Part shown: positions 1-6,071 of the stretch, piece by piece
Numbering within the stretch: position 1 is the first letter of the stretch
Layout: each line of letters begins with the position of its first letter
Source of the DNA: a virus
IMG/VR virus record: IMGVR_UViG_3300027140_000022
Location: 1-24,478 of that record
Length of the DNA stretch: 24,478 bases
Strand: one strand, 5' to 3'
Notes under the pieces: model-generated
Databases searched by the model: none
Seen by the model: only the letters and a program-made list of their open reading frames with translations
What the model was told of the DNA's origin: nothing
Position numbers and translations under genes: made by a program

Positions 1-489
1 GACCTATTGGTCAGGTCGTTTGTCAAGACCCACAAACTACCAGCAGTAATTACTAATTGTAGTAATAACTTTGGCCCTCGCCAGTTCTCTGAGAAGCTAA
101 TTCCAGTAGCAATCAATAAATTAATCAAAAGAGAACCTATTCCTTTGTATGGAAATGGTAAGAATATTAGGGATTGGATCTACGTCAAAGACCATGCAAG
201 AGCTTTGATGGGCATAATGATTCAATCAAATCAAGAAAGATACTTAATCGGCGGCGAGAATGAATTGTCTAATTTTGAATTACTAAATCACATTGCTAAC
301 TTATTTTGCGAAATTTCTAGTACAAAACTAGATTGGCAATGGTTTAATTATGTAACAGATAGAAAAGGCCACGACTTACGTTACAGTATTAGTAATGATC
401 ATCTAATTAAATATTATCCAGATTTTCGGTTAACTAAATTCAATACCTCAATGACAGACACAATCAAATACTATATTAACAAACTATGA
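1..489 (+). CDS. dTDP-glucose 4,6-dehydratase-like protein, C-terminal part (5' end outside window)
   Basis: The reading frame is open from the first base, so the gene starts upstream of the window. About 162 C-terminal residues remain. The stretch ITNCSNNFGPRQF followed by EKLIP, then YGNG, RDWIYVKDHA and a GGENE segment, is the classic C-terminal signature of RmlB-type nucleotide-sugar 4,6-dehydratases (extended SDR family). The catalytic YxxxK and the NAD-binding glycine motif would lie in the missing N-terminal half. Family members convert dTDP-glucose to its 4-keto-6-deoxy derivative. In phages such genes may support sugar modification of host surface or phage components (inference). The stop overlaps the next ATG by 4 nt (ATGA), suggesting translational coupling. 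Another NDP-sugar epimerase/dehydratase of the same family cannot be excluded. Confidence 0.85.
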   Translation, partial: DLLVRSFVKTHKLPAVITNCSNNFGPRQFSEKLIPVAINKLIKREPIPLYGNGKNIRDWIYVKDHARALMGIMIQSNQERYLIGGENELSNFELLNHIANLFCEISSTKLDWQWFNYVTDRKGHDLRYSISNDHLIKYYPDFRLTKFNTSMTDTIKYYINKL

Positions 490-689
490 CTATAGAGTGC
501 TGCGGTTGCAATAAGAAAGAAACATTCAAAGATACTAAAGAAGCGTGGATGAAAGGTTGGGACTTTGTTAATGATAAATTTAATAAGTCTCAGGTAGTTT
601 GTGACACTTGTATACCTTCTGAAGCTCTTCAAGTGGTATATAATAAAGCTCGCGGGGGAGATTTATTTAATATAGTTTTAAAGGATTAA
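486..689 (+). CDS. small zinc-ribbon-like protein
   Basis: This 67-residue protein has two cysteine pairs, CCGC at residues 5-8 and CDTC around residues 39-42, a spacing typical of small zinc ribbons. The ATG overlaps the stop of the upstream dehydratase gene (ATGA), so the two are probably translated as a coupled pair. No Shine-Dalgarno sequence is needed or seen. The layout of the cysteine pairs resembles the 113-aa minus-strand protein at 16776-17117, which may be a distant relative. Its function is not recognised. Small zinc-ribbon proteins of phages often bind nucleic acid or host protein, but nothing here decides that. Confidence 0.65.
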   Translation: MTIECCGCNKKETFKDTKEAWMKGWDFVNDKFNKSQVVCDTCIPSEALQVVYNKARGGDLFNIVLKD

Positions 690-885
690 ACGTCTTTGTT
701 AAGATAAGGGTGAAATAGTATAGTATAGATAGAAATAAGAGACAGAAAGTGTTTAATAGTGGAGAGAATAGTGGTCATGGTATTTACTGTATTTTCTATG
801 AGAAAACAGTAGCAAAACTAGGCAGATCCACTCTCTGAAAACAAGGCAAAAACTCTGGTTTTACTGGGGTTTTTGTCTTTTTTAT
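690..885 (+). ncRNA. structured 3' UTR or small RNA with terminator
   Basis: No gene is seen here. The segment contains an imperfect hairpin at 786-810 (ACTGT...ACAGT with inner TTTCT/AGAAA and a two-base bulge). It also has a longer-range bulged pairing between GAGAG..GTGG near 763 and CCACTCTC near 828, then an intrinsic terminator at 847-885. It may be only a folded 3' UTR of the upstream operon, or a separate small RNA. No promoter was identified with confidence. Confidence 0.35.
847..885 (+). terminator. intrinsic terminator
   Basis: The arms CAAAAACTC and GGGGTTTTTG can pair with G-T wobbles and are followed by TCTTTTTTATT. It ends the 1-689 operon or the folded RNA downstream of it. 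Confidence 0.6.
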
Positions 886-1019
886 TGACTTTATAAGAAT
901 ACTAAGGATAGATAGAGATAAGATAGGCAAGATATATAGAGAGTAATAGAATAATAGAGTAATATAGAGGAAGATTATGTAATATTGTATGGTAATGATG
1001 GGTTTGCCAAAAATATAAT

Positions 1020-1443
1020 TACTAAATAATACTAATTCCCCCTGAAAATCACACCAAAACGCACTTAAATGGCAATTTTGTCAGATTTTTCGCGCAATAA
1101 TCATTAAATTTCATTCTAATCCCTGCTAAATAACAATAAATTTGTATTTACCCCTAGGCAAAAGTTCATTTTTATATAAACCCCTAGGGAAAAGTAAACA
1201 AAACTCCCTATCAAATTAGAAAATATGCAAAAACCCCAGCAAAATGGCACTTTCCGAAATAATGATTATTATTTGGGATAGTTTTTGGCGAATTAAATTG
1301 TATTTTACCCTAGGGAAAAGTAAATAATAACTCATAAGGTTATATAAACCCCTAGGAAATAATAAACAATTTTGCCCGATTTGAGACTAAATAACTAAAT
1401 GATAGCGGATTTTGCGCGATTTCAGACTAAATAATTAAATCAA
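1020..1443. repeat. AT-rich non-coding region with four CCCTAGG-centred repeats
   Basis: No gene is visible. A motif of the form CCCCTAGGnAAAAGTaaa occurs at 1151-1165, 1181-1198 and 1307-1325, and in shortened form near 1349-1362. Two copies are preceded by TATATAAA. Two further direct repeats of about 30 bp (TTTTGCCCGATTTGAGACTAA and a near copy with GCGCGATTTCAGACTAA) lie at about 1370-1400 and 1409-1438, immediately before the small gene at 1444. Iterated palindrome-centred repeats in AT-rich DNA can mark a replication origin or a set of regulator sites. The sequence alone does not decide. Confidence 0.5.
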
Positions 1444-1650
1444 ATGAAGCCAAATAATGCCAATGACAGAGTAAATAATACACTTGAGTTTGTTTATGAG
1501 AATAAAAATATTACCAAGTGGCGAACAATTAATGCCATCAAAGAAGATAACGAGTACATCTATGGGTTTGATTTGGAGGATGATAATGATTATAAAGCAT
1601 TCAAGAAAAGCAAAATACTTGGCGGAAAAATTTTCTCTTTTCGTGGTTGA
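1444..1650 (+). CDS. small hypothetical protein (68 aa)
   Basis: The protein is polar and rich in charged residues. A segment reading INAIKEDNEYIYGFDLEDD is followed by KAFKKSKILGG, suggesting a small beta-rich fold. The arrangement (short strands, then a basic FK.SKI segment) loosely resembles the C-terminal part of the 71-aa protein at 3257-3472. The ATG follows the two 30-bp direct repeats directly, and no Shine-Dalgarno is present. The gene sits just before the tRNA cluster. Function is not recognised, and it could be a spurious ORF, although the repeats placed upstream look like a promoter region. Confidence 0.45.
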   Translation: MKPNNANDRVNNTLEFVYENKNITKWRTINAIKEDNEYIYGFDLEDDNDYKAFKKSKILGGKIFSFRG

Positions 1651-1683
1651 CTGGGTATGATGTATGGTGTAGGGTGTCCGTGT

Positions 1684-1758
1684 TCTAGGGTGGCGCAATG
1701 GTAGCGCAGCGCACTGTTAATGCGTTGGTTGGGGGTTCGAATCCCTCCCCTAGAGCCA
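1684..1758 (+). tRNA. tRNA-Asn (GTT)
   Basis: Acceptor TCTAGGG pairs with CCCTAGA. The anticodon stem GCGCA/TGCGT encloses CTGTTAA, giving anticodon GTT. The T arm contains GTTCGAAT, and CCA is encoded. Confidence 0.93.
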
Positions 1759-1822
1759 AAAAACTTTCGCAAAAGGGTTGACGAAAGTGTAGGGCAGTAT
1801 AAATTGTCCCTGTTCTTTAGAT

Positions 1823-1897
1823 GCGTTCGTAGCTCAACGGTAGAGCATCGGCCTTTTAAGCCGGTGGTTGTGGATTCGAATTCCACCGGACGCACCA
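1823..1897 (+). tRNA. tRNA-Lys (TTT)
   Basis: Acceptor GCGTTCG pairs with CGGACGC. The D arm GCTC/GAGC is intact, the loop CTTTTAA gives anticodon TTT, the T arm contains TTCGAAT, and CCA is encoded. Confidence 0.95.
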
Positions 1898-1916
1898 TTT
1901 TCGTTCTTTATAAGCT

Positions 1917-1984
1917 TTGAGCGGTTGATGATTTATATCTAATGTGTGTTAGATATATTTGAGGAATTATTCCTTCCCGCTCAA
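1917..1984 (+). ncRNA. tandem structured RNA element 1
   Basis: An 8-bp closing stem (TTGAGCGG with CCGCTCAA) encloses two hairpins: TATATCTAA/TTAGATATA (9 bp, 1934-1957) and AGGAA/TTCCT (1962-1974). It is about 68 nt, tRNA-sized, and lies between tRNA-Lys and tRNA-Met, but it lacks a recognisable anticodon or T arm. Two similar elements follow at once. Confidence 0.45.
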
Positions 1985-1992
1985 TTAATTTA

Positions 1993-2062
1993 AGTAAAGA
2001 AGTAGATTTTATCTTAGAGTGATATAAGATAAATTTCGAAGTAATTGGAATTACACTTTACT
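1993..2062 (+). ncRNA. tandem structured RNA element 2
   Basis: The closing stem is AGTAAAG/CTTTACT. The inner hairpins are TTTATCTTA/TAAGATAAA (9 bp, 2008-2033) and GTAATT-GG-AATTAC (2041-2054). It shares layout and much sequence with the next element. Confidence 0.45.
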
Positions 2063-2069
2063 CTATTTT

Positions 2070-2140
2070 TAAGTAAGATAGTAGAAGATACTATGAATCG
2101 CATAATAACTTTGAAAGCAATTGGAATTGCATCTTACTTA
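2070..2140 (+). ncRNA. tandem structured RNA element 3
   Basis: A perfect 10-bp closing stem (TAAGTAAGAT with ATCTTACTTA) encloses an AGTA/TACT hairpin and GCAATT-GG-AATTGC (2117-2130). Compared with element 2, the last hairpin carries a compensatory T-A to C-G change, which supports a conserved fold. Confidence 0.5.
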
Positions 2141-2143
2141 TTC

Positions 2144-2220
2144 GGGCCAGTAGCTCAATTGGTTAGAGCAGGGAACTCATAATTCCTTGGTTATCGGTTC
2201 AAGTCCGGTTTGGCCCACCA
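2144..2220 (+). tRNA. tRNA with CAT anticodon (Met type)
   Basis: Acceptor GGGCCAG pairs with TTGGCCC. The stem GGGAA/TTCCT encloses CTCATAA (anticodon CAT), the T arm has GGTTCAAGTCC, and CCA is encoded. It may be elongator Met or a lysidine-modified Ile tRNA; sequence alone does not decide. Confidence 0.92.
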
Positions 2221-2243
2221 GCTTTTGTTCTTTTAAATTTGAT

Positions 2244-2319
2244 GGTCTCGTAGCTCAGTGGTTAGAGCAGTCTGTTTATAACGGTCAGGTCGTGGGTTCA
2301 AGTCCCACCGAGACTACCA
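2244..2319 (+). tRNA. tRNA-Ile (TAT)
   Basis: Acceptor GGTCTCG pairs with CGAGACT (first pair G-T). D arm GCTC/GAGC, loop TTTATAA giving anticodon TAT, T arm GGGTTCAAGTCCC, encoded CCA. The anticodon stem has one mismatch. Confidence 0.85.
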
Positions 2320-2324
2320 AATAC

Positions 2325-2412
2325 GCCACGGTGGTGAAATGGCAGACACAAGAGACTTAAAATCTCTAGATCCTAACAGGTCGTGCCGGTTCAAGTCCGG
2401 CCCGTGGCACCA
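2325..2412 (+). tRNA. tRNA-Leu (TAA)
   Basis: Acceptor GCCACGG pairs with CCGTGGC. Stem AGAGA/TCTCT encloses CTTAAAA (anticodon TAA). The long variable arm is typical of tRNA-Leu, the T arm has GGTTCAAGTCC, and CCA is encoded. Confidence 0.93.
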
Positions 2413-2414
2413 AA

Positions 2415-2552
2415 TTTGCAGCAATGAGGACAGTCGTTCAAGCGAGACGTAGCTTGGGGTGCTGGAAGTTTCCGGTATATCAAGCGTCTGAGTGACCTGA
2501 TCTGCAAACAAACAGTGCGCCCAAGGGATAATGTTTCAAGTCCCCTTACACT
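2415..2552 (+). ncRNA. folded spacer between tRNA-Leu and tRNA-Arg
   Basis: TTTGCAG (2415-2421) pairs with CTGCAAA (2502-2508), enclosing CTGGAA/TTCCGG and ACG..CTTG/CAAGCGT pairings. A second hairpin (AGTG..AAGGG with CCCTT..CACT) follows to about 2552. No tRNA T arm is present. It is visibly GC-richer than the surrounding non-coding DNA. It may be a small RNA or only a processed tRNA spacer. Confidence 0.35.
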
Positions 2553-2576
2553 GCGACAACAATGGGTTGATTTAAC

Positions 2577-2653
2577 GTCCTCGTAGCTCAGTTGGATAGA
2601 GCATCCGCCTTCTAAGCGGATGGTCGCAGGTTCAAATCCTGCCGAGGACGCCA
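2577..2653 (+). tRNA. tRNA-Arg (TCT)
   Basis: Acceptor GTCCTCG pairs with CGAGGAC. The stem ATCCG/CGGAT encloses CTTCTAA-type loop residues with anticodon TCT, the T arm has GGTTCAAATCC, and CCA is encoded. Confidence 0.94.
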
Positions 2654-2676
2654 ACTTTAACAAACACTTAGTAAAT

Positions 2677-2841
2677 ATGCAAAAAGAGCAGATATTCATT
2701 GTGCAGGAGTTCATTAATCGCCATGCTACTAAAAACTTGTGGAATATTAGTGACAAACTTTATGATCTAATCGGCGAAATAATTGAAATCGAAAAAAAAT
2801 CAAATGCAACTCTACCCGCCGCACAGCATGATTCTCATTAA
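2677..2841 (+). CDS. small hypothetical protein (54 aa)
   Basis: An upstream in-frame extension would run through tRNA-Arg, so the ATG at 2677, just after the tRNA, is chosen. The protein is short, mostly helical, and has an acidic/basic segment IGEIIEIEKKSN near the C-terminus. Its stop overlaps the next small ORF by 14 nt. No Shine-Dalgarno is seen. It may be read from tRNA-cluster transcripts. No family is recognised. Confidence 0.4.
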   Translation: MQKEQIFIVQEFINRHATKNLWNISDKLYDLIGEIIEIEKKSNATLPAAQHDSH

Positions 2842-2959
2842 GAAAGAGGGGGAAGAATATTCCCTATCGTATTTCCGATATGAGGAGCTTGACATAGAGC
2901 AATTCGTCAAGTATGGTTTGGAGAGTTGGGAGATAGCCCAGCTATTCGGTGGCAATTAA
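2828..2959 (+). CDS. microprotein (43 aa)
   Basis: This is a 43-residue acidic ORF (starting MILIKKEGEEYSLSYFRYEE) with several aromatic residues. It overlaps the end of the 54-aa gene by 14 nt in another frame and stops just before a structured RNA-like element. The AAGAAAGAGGGGG run inside the gene is not in a position to serve its start. Support is limited to length, overlap and plausible composition. Confidence 0.35.
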   Translation: MILIKKEGEEYSLSYFRYEELDIEQFVKYGLESWEIAQLFGGN

Positions 2960-2968
2960 CCCCTTTTA

Positions 2969-3096
2969 AATAAGTAGAAGTAAATTAAAGGTAAAGAGTA
3001 TATTCTAGATTGTCTGCTTGAATAGGTCTTGTTGTTGTTATTCATACTGATACCTGCGCCGTAACTCATAAAATCGGGGCCTTCTACTTATTTTTT
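2969..3096 (+). ncRNA. stem-closed RNA element with terminal U-tract
   Basis: A perfect 12-bp stem, AATAAGTAGAAG (2969-2980) with CTTCTACTTATT (3081-3092), closes a 100-nt interior and is followed by a T-run. Inside, TGAATA/TATTCA forms a smaller hairpin. The closing stem plus T-run would act as a terminator. A small RNA is plausible; a 3' UTR of the preceding microproteins is the alternative. Confidence 0.45.
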
Positions 3097-3105
3097 CTTT
3101 CTTAT

Positions 3106-3246
3106 ATGCAAATCGAAACTGAGCAGTCTTATTCTTTTATCTTGCTATTATTCTTATTTGGATTGATGATGATTAAGATTCCCGCCGGTTTTGCATTGAT
3201 TGGAATTTCTTTATTTTTTCTGTATAAAAAGCTCTCCGGTAGCTAG
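3106..3246 (+). CDS. two-pass membrane microprotein (46 aa)
   Basis: After a short polar N-terminus (MQIETEQ) come two hydrophobic stretches of about 15 residues each, split by KIPAG, and then a basic tail YKKLSGS. This predicts a small inner-membrane hairpin protein. The gene is 10 nt upstream of the next ORF and directly follows the stem-closed RNA element. Small two-helix membrane proteins in phages include holins and inhibitors of host membrane proteins, but the location beside tRNAs rather than lysis genes gives no support for a holin call. Function unknown. Confidence 0.5.
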   Translation: MQIETEQSYSFILLLFLFGLMMIKIPAGFALIGISLFFLYKKLSGS

Positions 3247-3256
3247 TATATAGTGT

Positions 3257-3472
3257 ATGTCATTAACTGATACACTAAATAATACTGCCGGTCGTTTCAC
3301 TACTCTAGTCGTTGGTTCTAAGAAGGAGAACACCACGTTCTGCGCTCAGATCCTATCTGCATCTAATAAGACTGTTTCTTTCTATGATGTGAATGCTGAC
3401 GCTGATCGTCGCGTTCCTGTTAGTAAGATTCTTTCTGTTAAGTCTGGTAAGGTTAAGTACGTTAAGGCGTAA
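3257..3472 (+). CDS. small beta-rich hypothetical protein (71 aa)
   Basis: The sequence runs MSLTDTLNNTAGRFTTLVVG, then alternating hydrophobic and polar residues (FCAQILSAS, TVSFYDVNA), ending in VPVSKILSVKSGKVKYVK. This is consistent with a small SH3-like beta barrel. Codon use is regular and the gene is followed by a good terminator at 3491, so it is very likely expressed. There is no Shine-Dalgarno. The basic C-terminus may bind nucleic acid (inference). No named family is recognised. Confidence 0.65.
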   Translation: MSLTDTLNNTAGRFTTLVVGSKKENTTFCAQILSASNKTVSFYDVNADADRRVPVSKILSVKSGKVKYVKA

Positions 3473-3490
3473 TAAGCCAAATAATAACAG

Positions 3491-3521
3491 CCCATTAGTT
3501 AAATAACTAGTGGGTTTTTTT
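3491..3521 (+). terminator. intrinsic terminator after 3257-3472
   Basis: CCCATTAGTT and AACTAGTGGG form a 10-bp stem with loop AAAT, followed by seven T. It is preceded by CCAAATAATA, part of a recurring 3' UTR motif. Confidence 0.9.
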
Positions 3522-3526
3522 GTAAT

Positions 3527-3600
3527 TGGGGATTTGCATAATGGTAGTGCAGGAGTCTTTGAAGCTCTTTGTGGTGGTTCGATTCCACCATCCCCAACCA
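3527..3600 (+). tRNA. tRNA-Gln (TTG)
   Basis: Acceptor TGGGGAT pairs with ATCCCCA. Stem GGAGT/GCTCT encloses CTTTGAA (anticodon TTG), the T arm has GGTTCGATTCC, and CCA is encoded. Confidence 0.92.
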
Positions 3601-3614
3601 AATAATAAAGATTA

Positions 3615-3641
3615 GCCTCCTAAATAAAGGGGGCTTTTTTA
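3615..3641 (+). terminator. intrinsic terminator after tRNA-Gln
   Basis: GCCTCC pairs with GGGGGC (one G-T) around loop TAAATAAA, followed by a T-run. It ends the tRNA-Gln transcript. Confidence 0.8.
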
Positions 3642-3760
3642 TTGCAAATATTAAAAACATTACCAGCAAATAAACCAAATAATACCAGTTATTGATTGAA
3701 ATATATAAGGAGATAGATAGTAGATGAGATAGTTTGTCAAGGATTATTTTTTTGATAATG

Positions 3761-3799
3761 ATAGTTTTTGGATTTGGGCACCCCGGCACAGGAAACTAT
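3761..3799 (-). repeat. 39-bp element, copy 1 (left end of array)
   Basis: The arms are ATAGTTTT and AAACTAT. The core GGGCACCCC is the exact reverse complement of the usual GGGGTGCCC, so this copy may be inverted relative to the array. It follows the tRNA-Gln terminator region. Confidence 0.9.
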
Positions 3800-3837
3800 G
3801 GGTCCGAAAGATTCTGAAAAAAAAGTGCGAAAAGGAC

Positions 3838-3866
3838 TTGCGGCTGATTTGATTGCCGTCTAACCT
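3838..3866 (+). promoter_or_regulatory. promoter of the DUF932 gene
   Basis: TTGCGG, 17-bp spacer, TAACCT. The expected start lies about 33 nt before the ATG. The leader repeats AACACTT and has no Shine-Dalgarno. Confidence 0.5.
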
Positions 3867-3905
3867 CTGGTCCGTCAGTTAACACTTAACACTAACACTT
3901 CACTT

Positions 3906-4781
3906 ATGAACGAAATCAACGTCACCCCCGAAGCCGCCACCTTCACCCCCGCGACCGACAAGCTCGACTATTCTGTCGAGACGGTCTCGCTCCTCACTCC
4001 TGAAGGCGAGCATTCAGGCTGGATGGCTAACCGCCGCACCGATACCAAGGCCGTGTTGGGCGTTTGCACTGAACGCTACACACTGGTTCAGAACTCCTCA
4101 CTGATCGAAACCGTCGAGACCGCATTCGCGGACAACAAGCTTGGCGAGTTTACCCGTAAGGCTTACGTCGAACGTGACGGGGCTCGCGTCTATGTTCAGT
4201 ACGACTTCAAGAACCAGTTGGTCAAGCTGCCCAAGGTGGGCGACGAGCTTGGTTTGCGCTTGGTTCTCAACAACTCGTTCGACCGCTCCTGTCGCGTCTC
4301 TTTCGAGATGGGCATGCTCCGCCTTGTCTGCACCAACGGTCTCAAGAGCCTCTCCAATGAGTTCAGCCTCACCCAGAAGCACTCCGACAAGCTCGACGTT
4401 TCCCGCCTTGTGGACGTTGTGGCTGGCGCGGTCGAGGGCTTCAAGGACAGCACCAGCGTCTTCAGCCGCTTGGCTGAACGTTCCATCAAACACGATCAAG
4501 GGTATTCCATCCTCGACAACCTGACCAAGGCCAAGGTCATTGCTGACCGCAATGTGGACAAGGTCAAGCTCATCTGGAACGACCCTTCGCACCGCGAGGA
4601 CAAGTCCCGCAACCTCTGGAGCCTGTACAACGCCGTGACGCAATTCACTAGCCATCAGGTTGAACCCACCAGCTATGAACTCGCGCAACGCATCAACCGG
4701 GGCACGTTGGTTGCGCTCAACAAGGCCAGCCTCGTCGAGGCGGACTTCAAGAAGCTGGTCACCGCCGTCGCCAAAAACTAA
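3906..4781 (+). CDS. DUF932 family protein
   Basis: The 291-residue protein has the hallmarks of DUF932. These are an N-terminal segment with YTLVQNSSLIETVE, a middle strand-rich region with NSFDRSCRVSF, and the signature GMLRLVCTNGL (about residues 136-146), followed by a helical C-terminal half. Family members are common in phages and plasmids; their biochemical role is not established. The gene is alone in its interval between elements 1 and 2, with its own promoter and terminator. It is markedly GC-rich, with mostly G or C in third codon positions, unlike the AT-rich genes outside the array, suggesting separate ancestry. The long opposite-strand ORF beneath it is a shadow of this codon bias. 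Confidence 0.85.
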   Translation: MNEINVTPEAATFTPATDKLDYSVETVSLLTPEGEHSGWMANRRTDTKAVLGVCTERYTLVQNSSLIETVETAFADNKLGEFTRKAYVERDGARVYVQYDFKNQLVKLPKVGDELGLRLVLNNSFDRSCRVSFEMGMLRLVCTNGLKSLSNEFSLTQKHSDKLDVSRLVDVVAGAVEGFKDSTSVFSRLAERSIKHDQGYSILDNLTKAKVIADRNVDKVKLIWNDPSHREDKSRNLWSLYNAVTQFTSHQVEPTSYELAQRINRGTLVALNKASLVEADFKKLVTAVAKN

Positions 4782-4808
4782 GGCCAGATCGCCAAATAGA
4801 AGCAGCAC

Positions 4809-4834
4809 GGGGCATCCTATGGGGTGCCCCTTTT
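4809..4834 (+). terminator. terminator of the DUF932 interval
   Basis: GGGGCATCC pairs with GGGTGCCCC (9 bp, one T-G) around TATG, followed by TTTT. It lies just before element 2. Confidence 0.85.
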
Positions 4835-4845
4835 CGCTGCCCACG

Positions 4846-4884
4846 ATAGTTTTCGGATCTGGGGTGCCAGAATAAAAAAACTAT
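4846..4884 (+). repeat. 39-bp element, copy 2
   Basis: ATAGTTTT arm, core GGGGTGCCA, end AAACTAT. It lies between the DUF932 terminator and the next promoter. Confidence 0.95.
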
Positions 4885-4893
4885 GAAAAACCC

Positions 4894-4921
4894 TTGCAAT
4901 CTCATGCCCACGAATTACTAT
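4894..4921 (+). promoter_or_regulatory. leaderless promoter of 4929 gene
   Basis: TTGCAA, 16-bp spacer, TACTAT. Only TTCCCCG (7 nt) separates the -10 from the ATG, so transcription should begin at or next to the start codon. Confidence 0.75.
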
Positions 4922-4928
4922 TTCCCCG

Positions 4929-5192
4929 ATGACAAAACGTAAAACGGTTAGCCTTGAATCAGTCAAACTGAAAGCCAATCACTTCTTCACCACCAGCAAG
5001 AATGAGGCTACAATCCAACGCAGGACTCTCCAGTTCTTCGTGACTGATCTATTGATGGAAGCAAAGCAATATAGAGGCTTCAACTATCTACACAAGCACC
5101 ATGTCGAAGAAGGCTTGACCTATGGAGTCGAATGGAATGAAGCTGGCGACAAGGCTACATTTAAAGACGAATCACGAATCTTCTTTCATTAA
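4929..5192 (+). CDS. small phage protein of unknown function (87 aa)
   Basis: The protein has a basic N-terminus, a central QRRTLQFFVTDLLMEAKQYRGF-like segment leading into NYLHKHHVEEG, and an end KDESRIFFH. This arrangement (R-rich helix, then Y.GF.YL, then a final F.DESR-FF strand) matches, from memory, a small protein repeatedly found in phage genomes without known function. It is the only gene between elements 2 and 3. It has a strong promoter, a predicted leaderless start at this ATG, and its own terminator. Composition is intermediate. Confidence 0.7.
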   Translation: MTKRKTVSLESVKLKANHFFTTSKNEATIQRRTLQFFVTDLLMEAKQYRGFNYLHKHHVEEGLTYGVEWNEAGDKATFKDESRIFFH

Positions 5193-5234
5193 GCTTTAAA
5201 TATTAAAAACATTAAACGCAAATAAGCCAAATAA

Positions 5235-5262
5235 GCCTCAATTTAGTAGTTGGGGCTCTTTT
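5235..5262 (+). terminator. terminator after 4929-5192
   Basis: GCCTCAA pairs with TTGGGGC (7 bp, one T-G), followed by TCTTTT. It is preceded by two CAAATAA motifs. Confidence 0.8.
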
Positions 5263-5272
5263 GTTATTTACC

Positions 5273-5311
5273 ATAGTTTTCTGAATTGGGGACCCCGGAG
5301 CCAGAAACTAT
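5273..5311. repeat. 39-bp element, copy 3
   Basis: Arms as consensus. The core GGGGACCCC is a near-palindrome, so orientation is ambiguous. Confidence 0.93.
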
Positions 5312-5334
5312 CAAAGAAAAGTGAACAAAAACGC

Positions 5335-5363
5335 TTGCAATGATTCACGCCTTGGCCTACCCT
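5335..5363 (+). promoter_or_regulatory. leaderless promoter of the GP88-like gene
   Basis: TTGCAA, 17-bp spacer, TACCCT, then TTCCACG (7 nt) and the ATG. Spacing and downstream heptamer resemble those before the 4929 gene. Confidence 0.75.
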
Positions 5364-5370
5364 TTCCACG

Positions 5371-6003
5371 ATGAACTTTGACTATGCTCTTGCCTTCGTT
5401 GGTGGCCTTTCCGCGCCCAGCAAAATGCCCTGCCGTTCTTATTCTATTCCTGCAAAGCATTGCAAAACCGGCGCAAAATTAGTACCCGTAAAGAATAGCG
5501 TTTGTTCTAAGTGTTATGCGTTAAAGGGCTTTTATAATATGCCCAATGTCAGAAACGCTTTACAAAAACGATTCGATTCTATTGATAAACCCGAATGGGT
5601 TGAAGCAATGACTGTTGTCATTAGTGCTAAAGAAACAAGCGGATTCTTTCGTTGGCATGATAGTGGAGATATTCAATCTGTGGAGCATTTGAGAAAGATT
5701 TGTCAGATTGCTATTAATCTTCCTAGTATTAAATTCTGGTTACCCACTAGGGAATATTCATTTGTTACTCAATACAAGAAACAATTTGGTGATATTCCTT
5801 CCAATCTCACTATTCGCCTTTCTTCTCTAATGATCAATGGCAATGCGCCTACTGGTATTGCTAAGATATTAGGATTAACTACTTCTGGTGTGTCTAAAGA
5901 TAATTCGTTTACCTGCCCTGCGTCAAATCAAGACAATAAATGTTTATCTTGCCGCGCCTGTTGGGATAAATCAGTAACAAACGTTAGTTACAAACTGCAC
6001 TAA
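5371..6003 (+). CDS. GP88-like cysteine-rich phage protein
   Basis: The 210-residue protein has an N-terminal cysteine group (C21, C31, and CSKCYA at 45-50). It then has FFRWHDSGDI (about 92-101), the KFWLPTRE segment (about 121-128), and a C-terminal cluster with CPA and CLSCRACW. The CYA box followed by a RWHDSGD box is what I recall for the phage gene-product-88 family, whose activity is not established. The cysteines could bind metal or an iron-sulfur cluster (inference). It opens a three-gene unit: its TAA overlaps the ATG of a 22-aa membrane peptide (TAATG). The start is fixed by the leaderless promoter. Confidence 0.7.
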   Translation: MNFDYALAFVGGLSAPSKMPCRSYSIPAKHCKTGAKLVPVKNSVCSKCYALKGFYNMPNVRNALQKRFDSIDKPEWVEAMTVVISAKETSGFFRWHDSGDIQSVEHLRKICQIAINLPSIKFWLPTREYSFVTQYKKQFGDIPSNLTIRLSSLMINGNAPTGIAKILGLTTSGVSKDNSFTCPASNQDNKCLSCRACWDKSVTNVSYKLH

Positions 6004-6071
6004 TGATTATAGCAATACTTGTAATAGTATTAGTTATAGGTATAATAACAGAAAACAATAAAAGAAAATGA
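6003..6071 (+). CDS. 22-aa single-pass membrane peptide
   Basis: The ATG overlaps the preceding stop (TAATG) and its TGA overlaps the following ATG (ATGA), so it is chained translationally between two genes. The peptide is MIIAILVIVLVIGII followed by TENNKRK, a short transmembrane helix with a positive C-terminal tail predicted to face the cytoplasm. Its tight double overlap argues that it is translated. Function unknown; a membrane anchor or regulator of a host membrane protein is possible. Confidence 0.55.
   Translation: MIIAILVIVLVIGIITENNKRK

Noticed and set aside
1276-1300. Possible further 39-bp element starting ATAGTTTTTGG at 1279
   Set aside because: Only the left arm is present. 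There is no GGGG core and no AAACTAT at the required distance.
1590-1898. Minus-strand ORF across tRNA-Asn and tRNA-Lys
   Set aside because: It overlaps two complete tRNAs on the opposite strand and has no domain; tRNA sequence often gives such open frames.
2391-2756. Minus-strand ORF across tRNA-Leu and tRNA-Arg
   Set aside because: It crosses intact tRNA genes and shows no protein features.
4098-4844. Long minus-strand ORF (248 codons) opposite the DUF932 gene
   Set aside because: It is a shadow of the GC-rich third positions of the DUF932 gene, which has family motifs, a promoter and a terminator. The antisense frame has no recognisable domain.
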